Below, in pieces: positions 15,130 to 27,001 of a stretch of 64,000 nt of DNA. The notes beneath the pieces are model-generated. The model did not search any database and was not told the origin of the DNA. It was given only the letters and a program-made list of their open reading frames with translations. The position numbers and the translations under genes are program-made. The DNA is from Monomorium pharaonis. Lineage: Eukaryota > Arthropoda > Insecta > Hymenoptera > Formicidae. Position 1 is the first letter of the stretch, and each line of letters starts with the position of its first letter. The stretch lies in the NCBI RefSeq assembly GCF_013373865.1, contig NC_050470.1, positions 26,938,856 through 27,002,855 of the forward strand, read 5' to 3'.

Positions 15130-16500
15130 GAGTGTGAAGTACCCTTTGCACGAAAATTTCTGTTTACCTTCCCTTCCATTGAATTATCCCCAGCGAACCG
15201 CGTATTGTGCGCGTCTCGCTGCCAAGAATTTCTCAATACGCTGTGCCATTCGGCAGCTTAATTAACCGAAGGGCCTTCAATCAACCGTATGAGAATCGAG
15301 CGTTTGACCAAACTTTTGACCACTGAACGCGAACCGGGTCTCGAAAGAACGGCAAGTACCTCGACTTATCCCTTTTGGGCTTTCCGGCTGGATGCCTACT
15401 CACCCTTTGTCGATCACCCTCACCGAGGGTTGCACTGGCTGTGACGTCGGCGGGAAACGTCGCACAGATCGCGGGCGTCAGCTGAGGCTGGCGAAGTGTG
15501 ACGTGCCTTGCACCACCCGGTGGCTCACAGCTGCGAGATAACTTTTCACCACCCCGGGCACAACCGTCCTCACCATTCGAGGGTGCGCGGCCGACTGAGG
15601 TCCGACCGTCGTGGTGGGTGTAGCTGTGCGGTGGCAGCTGGCTCCCTCTCACCCTCTCGCCACCCTACGCGAGAAAGCGCACGCTCTCTTTTATCTACCA
15701 AGCCTTCTCTTTCTCTATTTCTCTATATCTCTTTGTCTTTCTCTCTCTTTCTCCTTCTCTTTCTCGTTCAGTCGCGAATTCTCTCCCGTAACTTCTCGGG
15801 AGCTCTTCGTCCTCCTCGCGCTTATCGCTTGAAGCGCGTTCTCCGTTCATCCGACTCGCTTTCCTACCTCCCTTATTTTCCATCCCATATTCCTCCTCGC
15901 GCTCCTCCCGACTGTCCTCGTCGCTCCGACTCCCTCTTCTCCTCCCGTTACCGCGCGTTCCTCTCTTTTGCATTCCAGACTAATGTATCCTTTCTCTGAT
16001 GTGTAGATAGTCCTATCTTCTTCCATTACCTTCTGCTTCAGTAACAAAAGCGTATCTTCTGTTCTCTCGCTCCACCGTGTCTCAATCATCTCATTCACCC
16101 TGCTTTGTGCGCGCGCGCGCAACTCTGGAACGCTCTCGTCTCCTCTCTCTTCAATCGGTGTTATTTTGCTCTCTACCACCCAGATCTCCCTTCGATCTAC
16201 TCACTCCCTACCGCGTTTATCTCGTCTCTCTGTCGTACACACGCACTCTGTCTTGGAAAATTTCGCACTCTCTGGCAACCCCACAGCAAGAAACGGACGC
16301 TGGACCCGATTCGCCGACCGAGTTCACCCGACTGGGGCGAAAGGGAGAGGGAGTTGGATTCGAACGAGTGTGTGGTGGTGGCCTGGTCAGCGGAAACGAC
16401 AAAGACAAACGACGACAGCACGATCGGTGAGGCGAGACGAGCGAGAGAGAAAAACGAATAGTGTGTCCGAGCGTCGATCGTCGTAGATGGGAAGGGGCCC
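15130..16500 (+). promoter_or_regulatory. CpG island with putative plus-strand promoter and 5' exon
   Basis: The strongest CpG- and GC-rich stretch of the left half, with long pyrimidine-rich runs (15690-15780). An arthropod initiator TTCAGTC has its A at 15770. The island ends at GATCG/GTGAGG (donor after 16426) in a purine-rich exon-like tract. The several overlapping open frames (up to 163 codons, plus and minus) are low-complexity Ser/Arg/Leu or Glu/Arg translations of (CT)-rich sequence, and I do not believe them. I infer a broad promoter with a non-coding first exon. No downstream coding exon of such a gene is visible on the plus strand of this window. Confidence 0.4.
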
Positions 16501-18113
16501 CGATTTATTGAATCCAGGGGACCTATCGTGAAACTACTTGCAATTCCGATCGAAAACGCGAGTTTCCGACAGCAATATTGTACGTGTTTTGCAACCGTAA
16601 ATCTATTTCAAAATCGGTTTATATCAGTCGCACAATAGTAGTAAAAGAGAGAAAAAAGACAAAATCAAGTATTGGAATTGACTTCAAAAATATAATATGC
16701 AAAAAAACAGCTTACAATAATTCTAATTACAAATTTTTATTTTATGTGTATTAATTTTTATTTTTCTAAAATTAAATAAAATGATATATATAATATATTA
16801 CTTAAAAATAATTTTTTTTAAATAAAAAAATTGCCATAAAATATAATATATAAATAAAATATAATATATAATACTTATATAAATATTACCATAAATCAGT
16901 ATATAAAATCTGCCATAAATATAATATTTAAAATAAAAAACACATATACGCATAGCGTCCAATAAGTTTAAATAAATTAGTCTTTACATCAAATACAACA
17001 CACGAACTACAATTAGCTCTCTCGATAAAAAAAAGTCGATCACACATTCGATCACACATCTGTCCATCGCTGACTACTACGTTACTCGAACGGAAAATCG
17101 AATTACTTAGAGAAAGACGCCCGATACATTACGGTCTTTTAATGCGAACTGTCCCTCGCAAAAGGTTCTGCTTTAGTGCCATGTTGGCAAGATCCAACGA
17201 TACGTATAGTAGAGCAGAGATTTCCGGAAGATTCATATCGTCCGGCGTGTAACGAAATTTATCGCATCATTCGTTTTCGAAATAGAACGAATGTGCGCGA
17301 CGCAAAACAAATACCGAAAGCTCGTTAATCTCGAAATCGAATAATCCCGAAAGCTTTTCCTCGTTTTAGCGAAAATTAAAAAATTATAGTTCTTTGCAAA
17401 CAATCACATTTGGCATATATTCATTTCCATACTTTAACATTTAAAATTATTACAACATTCGATATATGTATGATGACGTCATCCAGGAGAGAGTTGCTAA
17501 ATGTGTAGCTACTCATCTCGTTTATTGTCAATATTTTATTTTTGCTTATTATAAGCAACAGTGACGAAAATATGAAATAAATTAAAAACGAGTAATATAT
17601 AGACAAAAATTTAACAAACTTTGTCTTGTTTTGTGTGCTAATAATAACACTTTTAGAAATTAGATGTAATAATTAATATTTAGTTTTTGGTCAATTTATT
17701 TAGCCGACAATAATGTAATTATGCAAATTTATACTGAATTTTCGTATTTTTATAAAAGAAGATTTATTATGGAATATTTTACATTTATAAATATACATAT
17801 TTACAAATATTTTTATAAAATCTATTAAGATTTTCCTAAATTGTATTACGCACAAATTTTATTTCAATAAATAATATTTACAAAATAAAGTTGCAGTAAT
17901 AGATGCCTAAAACATCAAGCTACAACGTTCTTTTGCTTATAAATTAGTATAAAAAAATAGAATACACGAACAAAAGACTTTGATAATATCAATTTTTGGT
18001 GAACTAACTTTGTTTAAATATTTAGTTAATATAAGCAAATATTTAGTAATATTTTAACACTAATAGTAATCAAATATACTAACAATAACCAAATAATTAC
18101 TAAATATTACTAA

Positions 18114-18115
<2 letters not shown>

Positions 18116-18146
<31 letters not shown>
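18116..18146. repeat. (CA)n microsatellite
   Basis: 31 bp of perfect AC dinucleotides. Confidence 0.95.
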
Positions 18147-18147
<1 letters not shown>

Positions 18148-18725
18148 TTTGTTACATTAACAGAACATTTAATTAAAATTATTTCATCAAACTTAGTGAC
18201 TATCTAATAGGCTTGATTACCTGAATCTTTACTGTAAAATGTAACTTATGTGATACGCATTCGGCAACTTTTTCCTATCTTTGTGTATTCCATCTTGTTT
18301 TCTTGCAGCTACGTATCACACAAAATTAACCGCAGCCCGACAATTCGCATTCTCGCACCTCACATTGCATTTTCATGTCGCCTGCAACACCAGTCCATAT
18401 GCGAAATGCTGGAATTGACAATTTCTCATCAGACTAACTTTAAACAGTTTGTGTGAGAACACAAAACCGTGAGTTCTGACGATGTCGCGCCCAGTACGAA
18501 ACATTTAAGCAGACAGCTTTCAATTTGCCACGAAATAATTTACACTTTCCAGTACAACGATTCCGCTGGGAAATTTATTGTGAATATGCATGCAGTACTT
18601 ATGAATATGAATATGAGAAAATTATTATGCCAACGACAGCGCGCGACGCAGCAAGTTCGCATGCAGAGAAGCTCTCCTTTTTCCATCTCTCTCTTCCTCT
18701 TGTTTTTCTTTTCTTTTTTCTCCTC

Positions 18726-18843
<118 letters not shown>

Positions 18844-21800
18844 CTCTCTCAACTCGTTCATCTTCCAAATTCTCAAGAAAATGAGATTTTACGTGAATAA
18901 ATGAAAAAGTTATTGCATTGCCTAATAGATGATAGAAATCAAATTTGCGCAAGTAAATAAGCTGCATCTGAGAATTGCGATATGTGACAACGCAACAAAT
19001 TACATTTTAGTATTTAGTTCATAGAACACTTCTGTAATATTTCCTGAGTAAGTCACGGCAACCACATTACTCGTGATTTAGCGCAATGGTCAGGAAACGT
19101 CTGTGCGCAACACGTGCCGCAATGTGCACGCATTAAAGTAAACTTTGAGCTATTTATTCAGAAGTAGAAACATGTAAACTGCAAATCAACTTGCATGACA
19201 TATAAATAATCTAACGTTACAAAGTAAAACTTATACTACTCCGAGTGAATAAATCATAAAATATACGCATATTAAGATAATAAAAAAGTTTTGTATAATT
19301 TAAAAAATATTAATATGTCATTTCTTGCAATATTAACTTGCATCTTTATTTTTGTCTTTATCTTTATTATTATCCTTTAACACAAATTTAAGTAATATAT
19401 CTTTATTTAAATTAATCCACTCAATCGAAAATTTAGTCATCTCTATATTTTACCTGAAAATCATATTGGCTTAATAGAATTATTGAAGTAGCTCATGCCC
19501 TAATTTTTATTATATATATTATTTTAATAACATTTTTATTATTAACATTTATTATTTCTGCTTTTATATTATTTACTTATACTTGTATATTGCTCTATAA
19601 ATTTAAAGCATGTCGTAAATATTTTGAAATATATATAACAGAAAGACAACAGAATAGTAATGAATAACAAGCATGATTGACGAGCTCTATTTTATCTTAT
19701 ATAGCTACAAGTGCATTCTCGCGTACACAATAAATCTCTTGTCAAATAATGACAAATAATTCCAAGATTAAATATTAGTTTGTCCTATCATTCTTATTTA
19801 TTTTAAAGCACAAGATCTATAAAATGTTACATATATTTATCTGTATTATTTTTTACATATTATAACTTTACGCTTGTATATAGATTCAATTTAAATATTT
19901 TAAATATAATTAAAATTTTGTAACAATAGTTTAAAATGTATTTTAATCGTATTTAATCGTTTTATATTTAATTAATTATAAAATGATTAATTTCGATCGC
20001 ACGCAAATACGATCAAAGCTATGTCGCTGTCCGATACTATATATTATTTTTAAAATCAAAACTAATTGAAACACAATGGAATCGTTTATAAGACACTAAG
20101 AACGGACTCTCCGAACGAATTATCAATTCGCAACAAAGATGTTAATTTATAATTTTTAAATTCTATCCATTAGATACTTATACTTCAAATAAATTTATAA
20201 ATAAATACAAAATAGACATCTATTTCAATAAATATCTATCTTATTAATTTTAAAAGTTTTCAATGACGCAAGTAATTATGCAAGCTGGTAATCATTAAAT
20301 GTATGGAACGGTATCTTCTGGTACTCTTGTCATTATAGTTGTATAATAATGCGAGACACATGGATACATAGAATGACGTACACAGTTTCATGTCCGTTTG
20401 AGTCTCATCACACAAATGACAACACGGCAACTTTTGTGTAAAATAGGATGTGCTAGGCTTTAGATCCGACTTGATGCACACTTTTCGTCATACATAAACT
20501 TAGAATTTACGGATATAACTCGAAGTTTTATTTCTTTTTGTGCCATATAAGTAGTACACCTGAGACCATTATGTTACTATTGTTGATGCTGTGAGATTCA
20601 AGCGAAGAGGTAGTATCGTGAGCTGCTTCATACATCATCGTTATTATTTCTGAACGCGTGATTGTGACTAATGCCTCAAGAAAATATGATTATGCTTTGC
20701 AAACAGTTAATTATTGCCAGCTATCGTCGCTTAATTACTCCATTCTCATTATTAATCTATAAGCGTATCGGGACGACAGCTGCTTATTCAAGCAGATATA
20801 TTGCACAATTTATTCATTCGCGGCAAATTGAAACGACAGGAGACGGGATTTTTTATTTATTATGTTCTGATGCTCATGAGCGATATTTTTTTAATACGTA
20901 CGATTCAAATATATCTTCCATCCCAGTTTAATATTTGTCAATATTTAATTTGCTTATTATTATTTCCAAATTAAAAGAACAAAATAATACAGGAATCAGA
21001 TCCATCAATTAATTCAAGTAATAATTAATACATAGAGTATGTAATAATACACGATTCACCAAATTACGTAATTAACCTAATAGAAAATTGCATACCTAAT
21101 AACCTATCGCGTAATTATAATTAATTACATTTTCGTTAATAAATATTACGCGAATAATTTAAACAGAAAATCCGATAAAAAAGCTTTGAAAAATTAAATG
21201 TTAGCAATCGAAATCCTTGACATTCAATCAGACGTTTAGCTTTTCTTTATAAATTGATCTCGTAAAATCCGGCAGAAGTGAAACAGATGAAATTCTCACT
21301 TTCCGTCTTTGTTCTTCGGCAACTCATTGGCATACCACTCAGCAAACAGACTTTAATTTGATGATATTCAACCAATAATCCTCTAACGATGCATAGCTAC
21401 TTTTTATAACTGTTTGCCTCAAGTCTTAGGAAACGAGTAATTATAAGTGATCATGTAATCGCGATTATTCATTCAAGAGTTATGAAATTTATATAAACTC
21501 GATTAAAAACCCTCAATGTTCGTTGAATCAAATTAGGTTCAAATTGGTCTAGACTAATGATTATTGTAAACAATTTATTTTATTAATTTATTCCATCCGC
21601 GTTAATAAAGCAAATTTTTATACAAGAGATTTTTATTTTAGTATTGTATATCATTTTTGCAATAGCAACTACAATCGCGATTTTACGAATGACCTATAAA
21701 ATACTCACAATGATAAGATATGATAGTACAAAATATTGGTTTCCGGATAAACATTGCGGGAAAACAAGAATGGCGCCGCAACGTCGCATGTTTGTGGCGC

Positions 21801-22087
21801 CAAGCGTTCTTTATGTGAGCAACATTAACAATCATTCTATTTCTATCAACAAATAAACCGTTAGATATATAGGAAATTCAATTGTATCATAATTTTAAAC
21901 ATTTTCATTTTTTTATTTAATAATTTAATAGCTTTTTGTTCAATATTTTTATTAAATACTAACAAATATTAGGAAAAAACATTTTAAATATTTATATTTA
22001 ATGTAATTAACTTGAATATAATTAATATAAATTAAATAAGCATAACCGCTTTGATTGAATATAGTTTTCTTTACGTGTGTGAAGTTA

Positions 22088-22520
22088 GCATCTCAAAGTT
22101 TAGCATCAATAAAAATACTGCAGAATTACTTGCATCCAGCATAGTTCTACAGTTCTTAATAGGTTTCAACAATAGTTCCGTTGAATTACGTATTTTAATT
22201 AAATTTTTATAAATGAGATGCTAACTTCCAAAATCCCATAATAGCATCTCACCGTATTTCGAATATACGACCACAGAGAAGACTAAATCTATAGAGTTCT
22301 ATCGTTTAAAGACGTCCTGTCAATAGTTCTGATAATTAAATTAATTTAAAAAAATTTTTTGTTACAAAACACGTACATATGCGTATACGTCTGCGCACGT
22401 GGATTTGGTGTAACTGGCATCTCAGATAGACAAAATTATTAATTTAAAAAATTTAGAAAGTATTTTTTCAACAACTATCTTGATGGAAAACTTGTATTTA
22501 TAGGTCTAGACATGAGATGC
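22088..22520. repeat. Cluster of GCATCTCA / TGAGATGC motifs
   Basis: Five copies of the octamer in both orientations: plus at 22088-22095, 22244-22251 and 22417-22424; minus at 22214-22221 and 22513-22520. The first and second form a longer inverted repeat (GAAGTTAGCATCTC / GAGATGCTAACTTC). TAGTTCT or AGTTCC strings recur in between (from 22143 to 22575). No coding content. Confidence 0.5.
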
Positions 22521-25500
22521 TGGTCGAATATCGACAGTTCTATTTATTTTAACGCAGTTCTCATATAGTTCCGGACGATATTTTATTTTGCAATGCATTT
22601 TGAATAATTTATATTTCTTTAATCTCGATGCAATTTAATAAATTAAATAAAAATGTTTTGCTTTTCTTTTATTTAACAATATAATGTAAAACATTCAAGA
22701 TTTTATGAGCGAAGTTTAATCTTTATCTTTTTGAAAAGATGCATGATAACAAGAAGTGATAGTGATTAAACTGTCACATAAAATAATCAAATGGAGTAAA
22801 CGTCACAACGAAACAAACGCTCATCTTTTAACCTGCGTGCACTCAGAAATAGTTCAAGCTCACTCGTCACTGTAGCATGTCAGCGCCCTCATAATTTATT
22901 CATCTCTTTGCCCTCTTTCTCTGATCTGTCCTATGACGTCACGGTGACCCTTAAAGCTCACCCAGCTTTCGCGACTGCGTTGCAGCAAGCGGTCGACACG
23001 GTCCAACTTTTTCCTAGCAAACAAACGACACGGAAGAGAATTTAATATGAGCTGACAGCAGATCTTCGTTCGTTTCGCGAATACTATGAATTCGTAAAAA
23101 GAATCGGACGTGTTTGCACTCGCAGAATAATGCATTGTCGCCGCATGCTCGGTGCTCTTTTAAAAATCCCGTGGTAAACAACATGCATAGATAAGTGTAC
23201 GAAATACATGCATTCTATACACAAGTTAGATTACAGTTTCAAAATTTAAATAGATATTTGACATCTTTCATATCAAAAATCAATTTTAATCTCCTTATCT
23301 TTAAAACTTATCTTTAAAACATTTTTTAAAATATAAAATAAAATTACTCTATTTATTAACATTATAAATTTGTAATTAATTGTTAATATTTTTACATGTT
23401 GTTACATTTGTAATATTAATACATCTAATTAAGGACTATTATTTATTATATCTGTATCAAAAATTAATTATAACAGAAATGCATAATTCAATCCGATAAA
23501 TGTTATAATTTTATCAAAATACAACACATGGAATTAAAATATTGTAAAAAATAACAATTGGATAAATAAATGAAAAATAAAAAAGTAAAGAGAAACAGAC
23601 GTTATTGTGTTTCATAACTCGTCAGTCGTACGAGCGCTTAAAAATTGGATAAAATTTCGTTCACATCCATATTTGTTTTAATCGAGTTTTCGATATAGAA
23701 GAGCCCGTTAATTTGCGCTCTAATTATATTTACCAAATCAATTTCCCTCTCCACCCGCGCGGCTTTGCTATATGCCGACAGTCGTCGTTATGATATTAAG
23801 CCGAATATGTGCTGAGCATACCAATCAACGCTCGGCAGAGCTCGTTCATCTGGCGACATTAATTCGTCTGCAATTAGAGCGAAATGTCGGCAACGATATG
23901 GTAACGGGACATATCGGTTTTAACCTATATTTGACGACAAAGGCAAAAAGTTGGACAATGAAACGTAATATGGAATCTAGATTGATAATACATTTTATTG
24001 CGTTTTCTGTTGCACTAAAACTCACAAGGCAATTCTGTAGACTGTAAATGCATAGAGAAAGAATCGTGACATTTATGTAAAGATTGGTATTAATTTTGAC
24101 ATTGCCACAACTGCATACATTTGACTGTAAAATTTATATTTTTTTAATTAAATACCTATTATATTTAATAATTTTCAAAATTATCTATTAGTAATTACAA
24201 TTTATTTTTGTAATATATAATATGCCTTAATTATTTGGTTAACAAACTCTTTAATCATAATATTAAAAAGCAATTAGAAGAAAGTGCGTGACATTAATCT
24301 CGTAAGAGAAAAATTACTGTAATTAGTATAAGAATGAATTAGGTCAATGAAGATTAATGACACATTAGTTTTTAAAAAATAATTATTATAAGACGATGTG
24401 TTAAAAATTAACTATTATAAATTTATCATTATATTAATAACAATCTGTTCTATTCTGAAAAGCAATTAAATATATAATACATTATTATTAACATTAATTG
24501 TTTTAAAGCCTTTCTTTTTTATTTTTTTACATTTCTACAGATTTATTTTTGTTATTTATATCAAAGCCGCGCATTTTTATACTTAATATCTTAGGGATTT
24601 TATTTTTTTTAATAAATTATAATATACATTTTATTGAATAAAATTTATACTTAGAAAATTTTTAAACAAAAATATTAAAAAGCATTTGGAGATTTACCGA
24701 TAAATTACTGAAAAATAAGAAAAATAATAAAGAAAATAAAAAGGAACAAATCGTACAGACGAATTTTCTCATCGAAACAAGACGATCGACTCGTTATCAC
24801 TTTCTTCACTTTTGCACGGTGATTTATCCGCGAACACATCGAAGCGAATTTTCACCGACGCGACGCGTCGCATCTCGACCGGAAATGGAAGAAATCGGCG
24901 GGCCACCACCTTGTAATTTCCGGGGGAGCGAGATGACCGAATAAAGAGAAAGAGAAAGAAGAATAGAAACACCGAGAACAAATTCGTGATTGTTTCGCCA
25001 TTGGCACGTTGTGACGATAGATCTTTCTGCTTTTGGTAGCACGAACGTGATGTTGTATTTCCAATAAAAAGAACATTCGGCAGCGCCAAAGGTTTTTTCT
25101 CGTTATTATTCTTTTTATCATATATTCCACATTTTATTAACACAGCATTATTATAACGACAATGTAGCTATCGGCAGCTATTAGTAGCTTGACAAAAATG
25201 TATTTTCAAGGCATGAACAATTTTATCTTTTTTGCATCCAGTGCCCGATATAATAGACATACTTTTTCTTCCCTTGTAATTATAAGTACAGTTTCAAAGT
25301 TACTCAATGCCTGCATCGAGCTCAAACGATAGAAAATTGCCGCAAAATTTTACAGAACTATCCTTTCAATGGCTAAATTATACATAACTGTCCACAAATT
25401 ATCTTTTCGACTTTGTAAATATCGCAGAAACTTACAATTTGCTCTAAATGTTCGACAGCATAGTATTCTGCGGTCATTATCGCGTTCTGCTTTCTACTGT

Positions 25501-26038
25501 CGGCATGCCGGTGACAGGCCAATCCTAATTAAATTTTCGCGCAGGCCTTTCATAGGAATACATTCGGCCTGTGCTTCTACATGTTCTAGGTATCCCACTA
25601 CGTCGCGCAGAGCTAATTAGCCGTCGTGTGACATCGCCTTTGATCTCGGTAAATTAATAATGGCACGGCGCTGCCTCGACAGGGAATTCAATTCGGTCCC
25701 CGCTACTGGTGCTTTCTCTTTCCTTTAGAAATCCCAAGTGCTTTGGTTCTATTCGCACTGTCTGATTATCAGTGAGTCTGATTATGAGTAATTAAATATA
25801 ATCAAAAAATATTTGAAAAATTAAAATATTAAGTATTGATTAATCTACTGAGTTTAATATAAACTTATAACATAGAAAGAAAATTTTAGACGAAACAAGT
25901 AATTTAAACATTTATTTTAATTTTGTATTAATAATAAATATCTATTGTTTTAGATAATCCGTACATTCCTCTTGAACAAAAAAGATTTTTAAGTTAATGA
26001 AATATAACCCCAAATTTAAAAGTTTATTCATCACTCAC

Positions 26039-26087
26039 CGACCGACGCGCAGCGGCAGAGATATTTAGCAACGTCGCTACGATGATT
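26039..26087 (-). other. Candidate small exon downstream of the ribozyme element
   Basis: A 49-bp CpG-rich segment. On the minus strand it is preceded by a pyrimidine-rich tract and TTTGTTACAG and followed by CGGTCG/GTGAGTGATG. With the donor at 26464 it would define a 377-nt intron, and the Gly/Arg frame stays open across the junction. I find no further convincing exon to the left. Coding or 5'-UTR status is undecided. Confidence 0.3.
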
Positions 26088-26464
26088 CTGTAACAAACAA
26101 ATGCAAAGTCCAAATTAAAGCACGACAGAAAGAACATTTAATATTGAAAAAAAATACACGGTTTACAACTCTGTACTTGTGTTTATTAAGTAATTCATTA
26201 TAAGTAATTCAAAATTAAATTCAAATTAAAACAGAGCTCGCAACTATTAATATCAGATGAGAGATAATTGTTACGGGTTAAACTTTTTATTTTTTCAATT
26301 ATTTATGTAATCATCGTATAATCAATATTTTTCGAAAGAAAAGAAGGTTATAAAATTAAAATTGTGTAAAACTTTACGTGACATTATCTTCTTTATAATT
26401 TATCAAGGAAAAACTAGAATAGAAAGAAAACTATTAATTCTATGCAAATAATAATCATACTCAC

Positions 26465-27001
26465 CCTAAGGTTGCTCTGCCGGGGCCCGATGCCCTTCCT
26501 GGACCTCCTCCTCCTCTCAGAACAGGCTGTCCTTTCTTGTCACGAGACACTCGCGAAAAACACACGCGAAAAACACTCGCGATTTTTTAAATTACAATCG
26601 CGCGAGGACTAATTAATTGTCAGAAAGACTTTTGCGCGACATCCCAATGCGTTACCCCACGTTTATAACTCCCACGTACTGTTGAGACCTCGAAAGTGCC
26701 ACCCCCGGTGTCTCTCTCGAACTAAGAAATCATTCTAATGGGAGTTGTGCGAAAAGTCCTTTTAGTCCATTTACTTGAACGGCACTCCCGAAGCAAACGC
26801 GCGACACGACGAGCCGGCTACGGTTCGTTTTCAATTCAATCGGTCGGCACTCCCGAACCACGTTAACGCGGCGCGACGAACCACAATTTTACGATCGACG
26901 ACGTAATAGGTGCAATGGGTACAGTTAGCTTCCCCCATAGGCATTCAAGCCCTCGGGGTACTGAGCCCTCCCACCACGACAAGGTCGTACCCGTGGGAGG
27001 G
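26465..27001 (-). mobile_element. GC-rich 5' region of a probable non-LTR retrotransposon (fragment)
   Basis: A 537-bp CpG-dense island in strongly AT-rich surroundings, starting with the HDV-like ribozyme. Downstream on the minus strand are two imperfect copies of a TTCGGGAGTGCCG-containing segment (around 26781-26821 and 26843-26883). Next come 13-bp tandem repeats CGCGAGTGTTTTT / CGCGTGTGTTTTT (26548-26582), then a Gly/Arg-rich open frame (RGGGGPGRASGPGRATL) with no upstream ATG. It ends at CCTTAGG/GTGAGTATG, a strong splice donor. No reverse transcriptase or 3' tail follows: to the left the sequence turns AT-rich at once. Options are a 3'-deleted element, a non-autonomous ribozyme-bearing element, or an exapted retroelement promoter. 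Confidence 0.5.
26917..27001 (-). ncRNA. HDV-like self-cleaving ribozyme fold
   Basis: Read on the minus strand, all elements of the HDV-family double pseudoknot appear in order. P1 5' strand CCCTCCCAC (27001-26993); P2 5' strand GGGTAC (26992-26987); P3 ACG/CGT with a 7-nt L3 ACCTTGT; P1 3' strand GTGGGAGGG (26974-26966); P4 stem CCCC...GGGG with inner GGC/GCC (26958-26932); J4/2 GCTAACT with the putative catalytic C at 26928 followed by TAA; P2 3' strand GTACCC (26922-26917). If P1 is taken as 7 bp (CTCCCAC/GTGGGAG), the next GG can pair with CC of L3 as P1.1, placing cleavage before 26999. In this family such ribozymes define the 5' ends of R2-type and other non-LTR retrotransposon RNAs. 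Activity is not shown, only the fold. Confidence 0.72.

Noticed and set aside
15508..16486. Several overlapping open frames of 70-163 codons in the CpG island, both strands
   Set aside because: They are low-complexity Ser/Leu/Arg or Glu/Arg translations of pyrimidine-rich DNA, overlap one another in most frames, and show no domain.
24769..25143. Minus-strand 124-codon frame with a plausible hydrophilic tail
   Set aside because: The stretch starts without a good ATG context, has a low-complexity Phe/Leu run, and matches no family I recognise.
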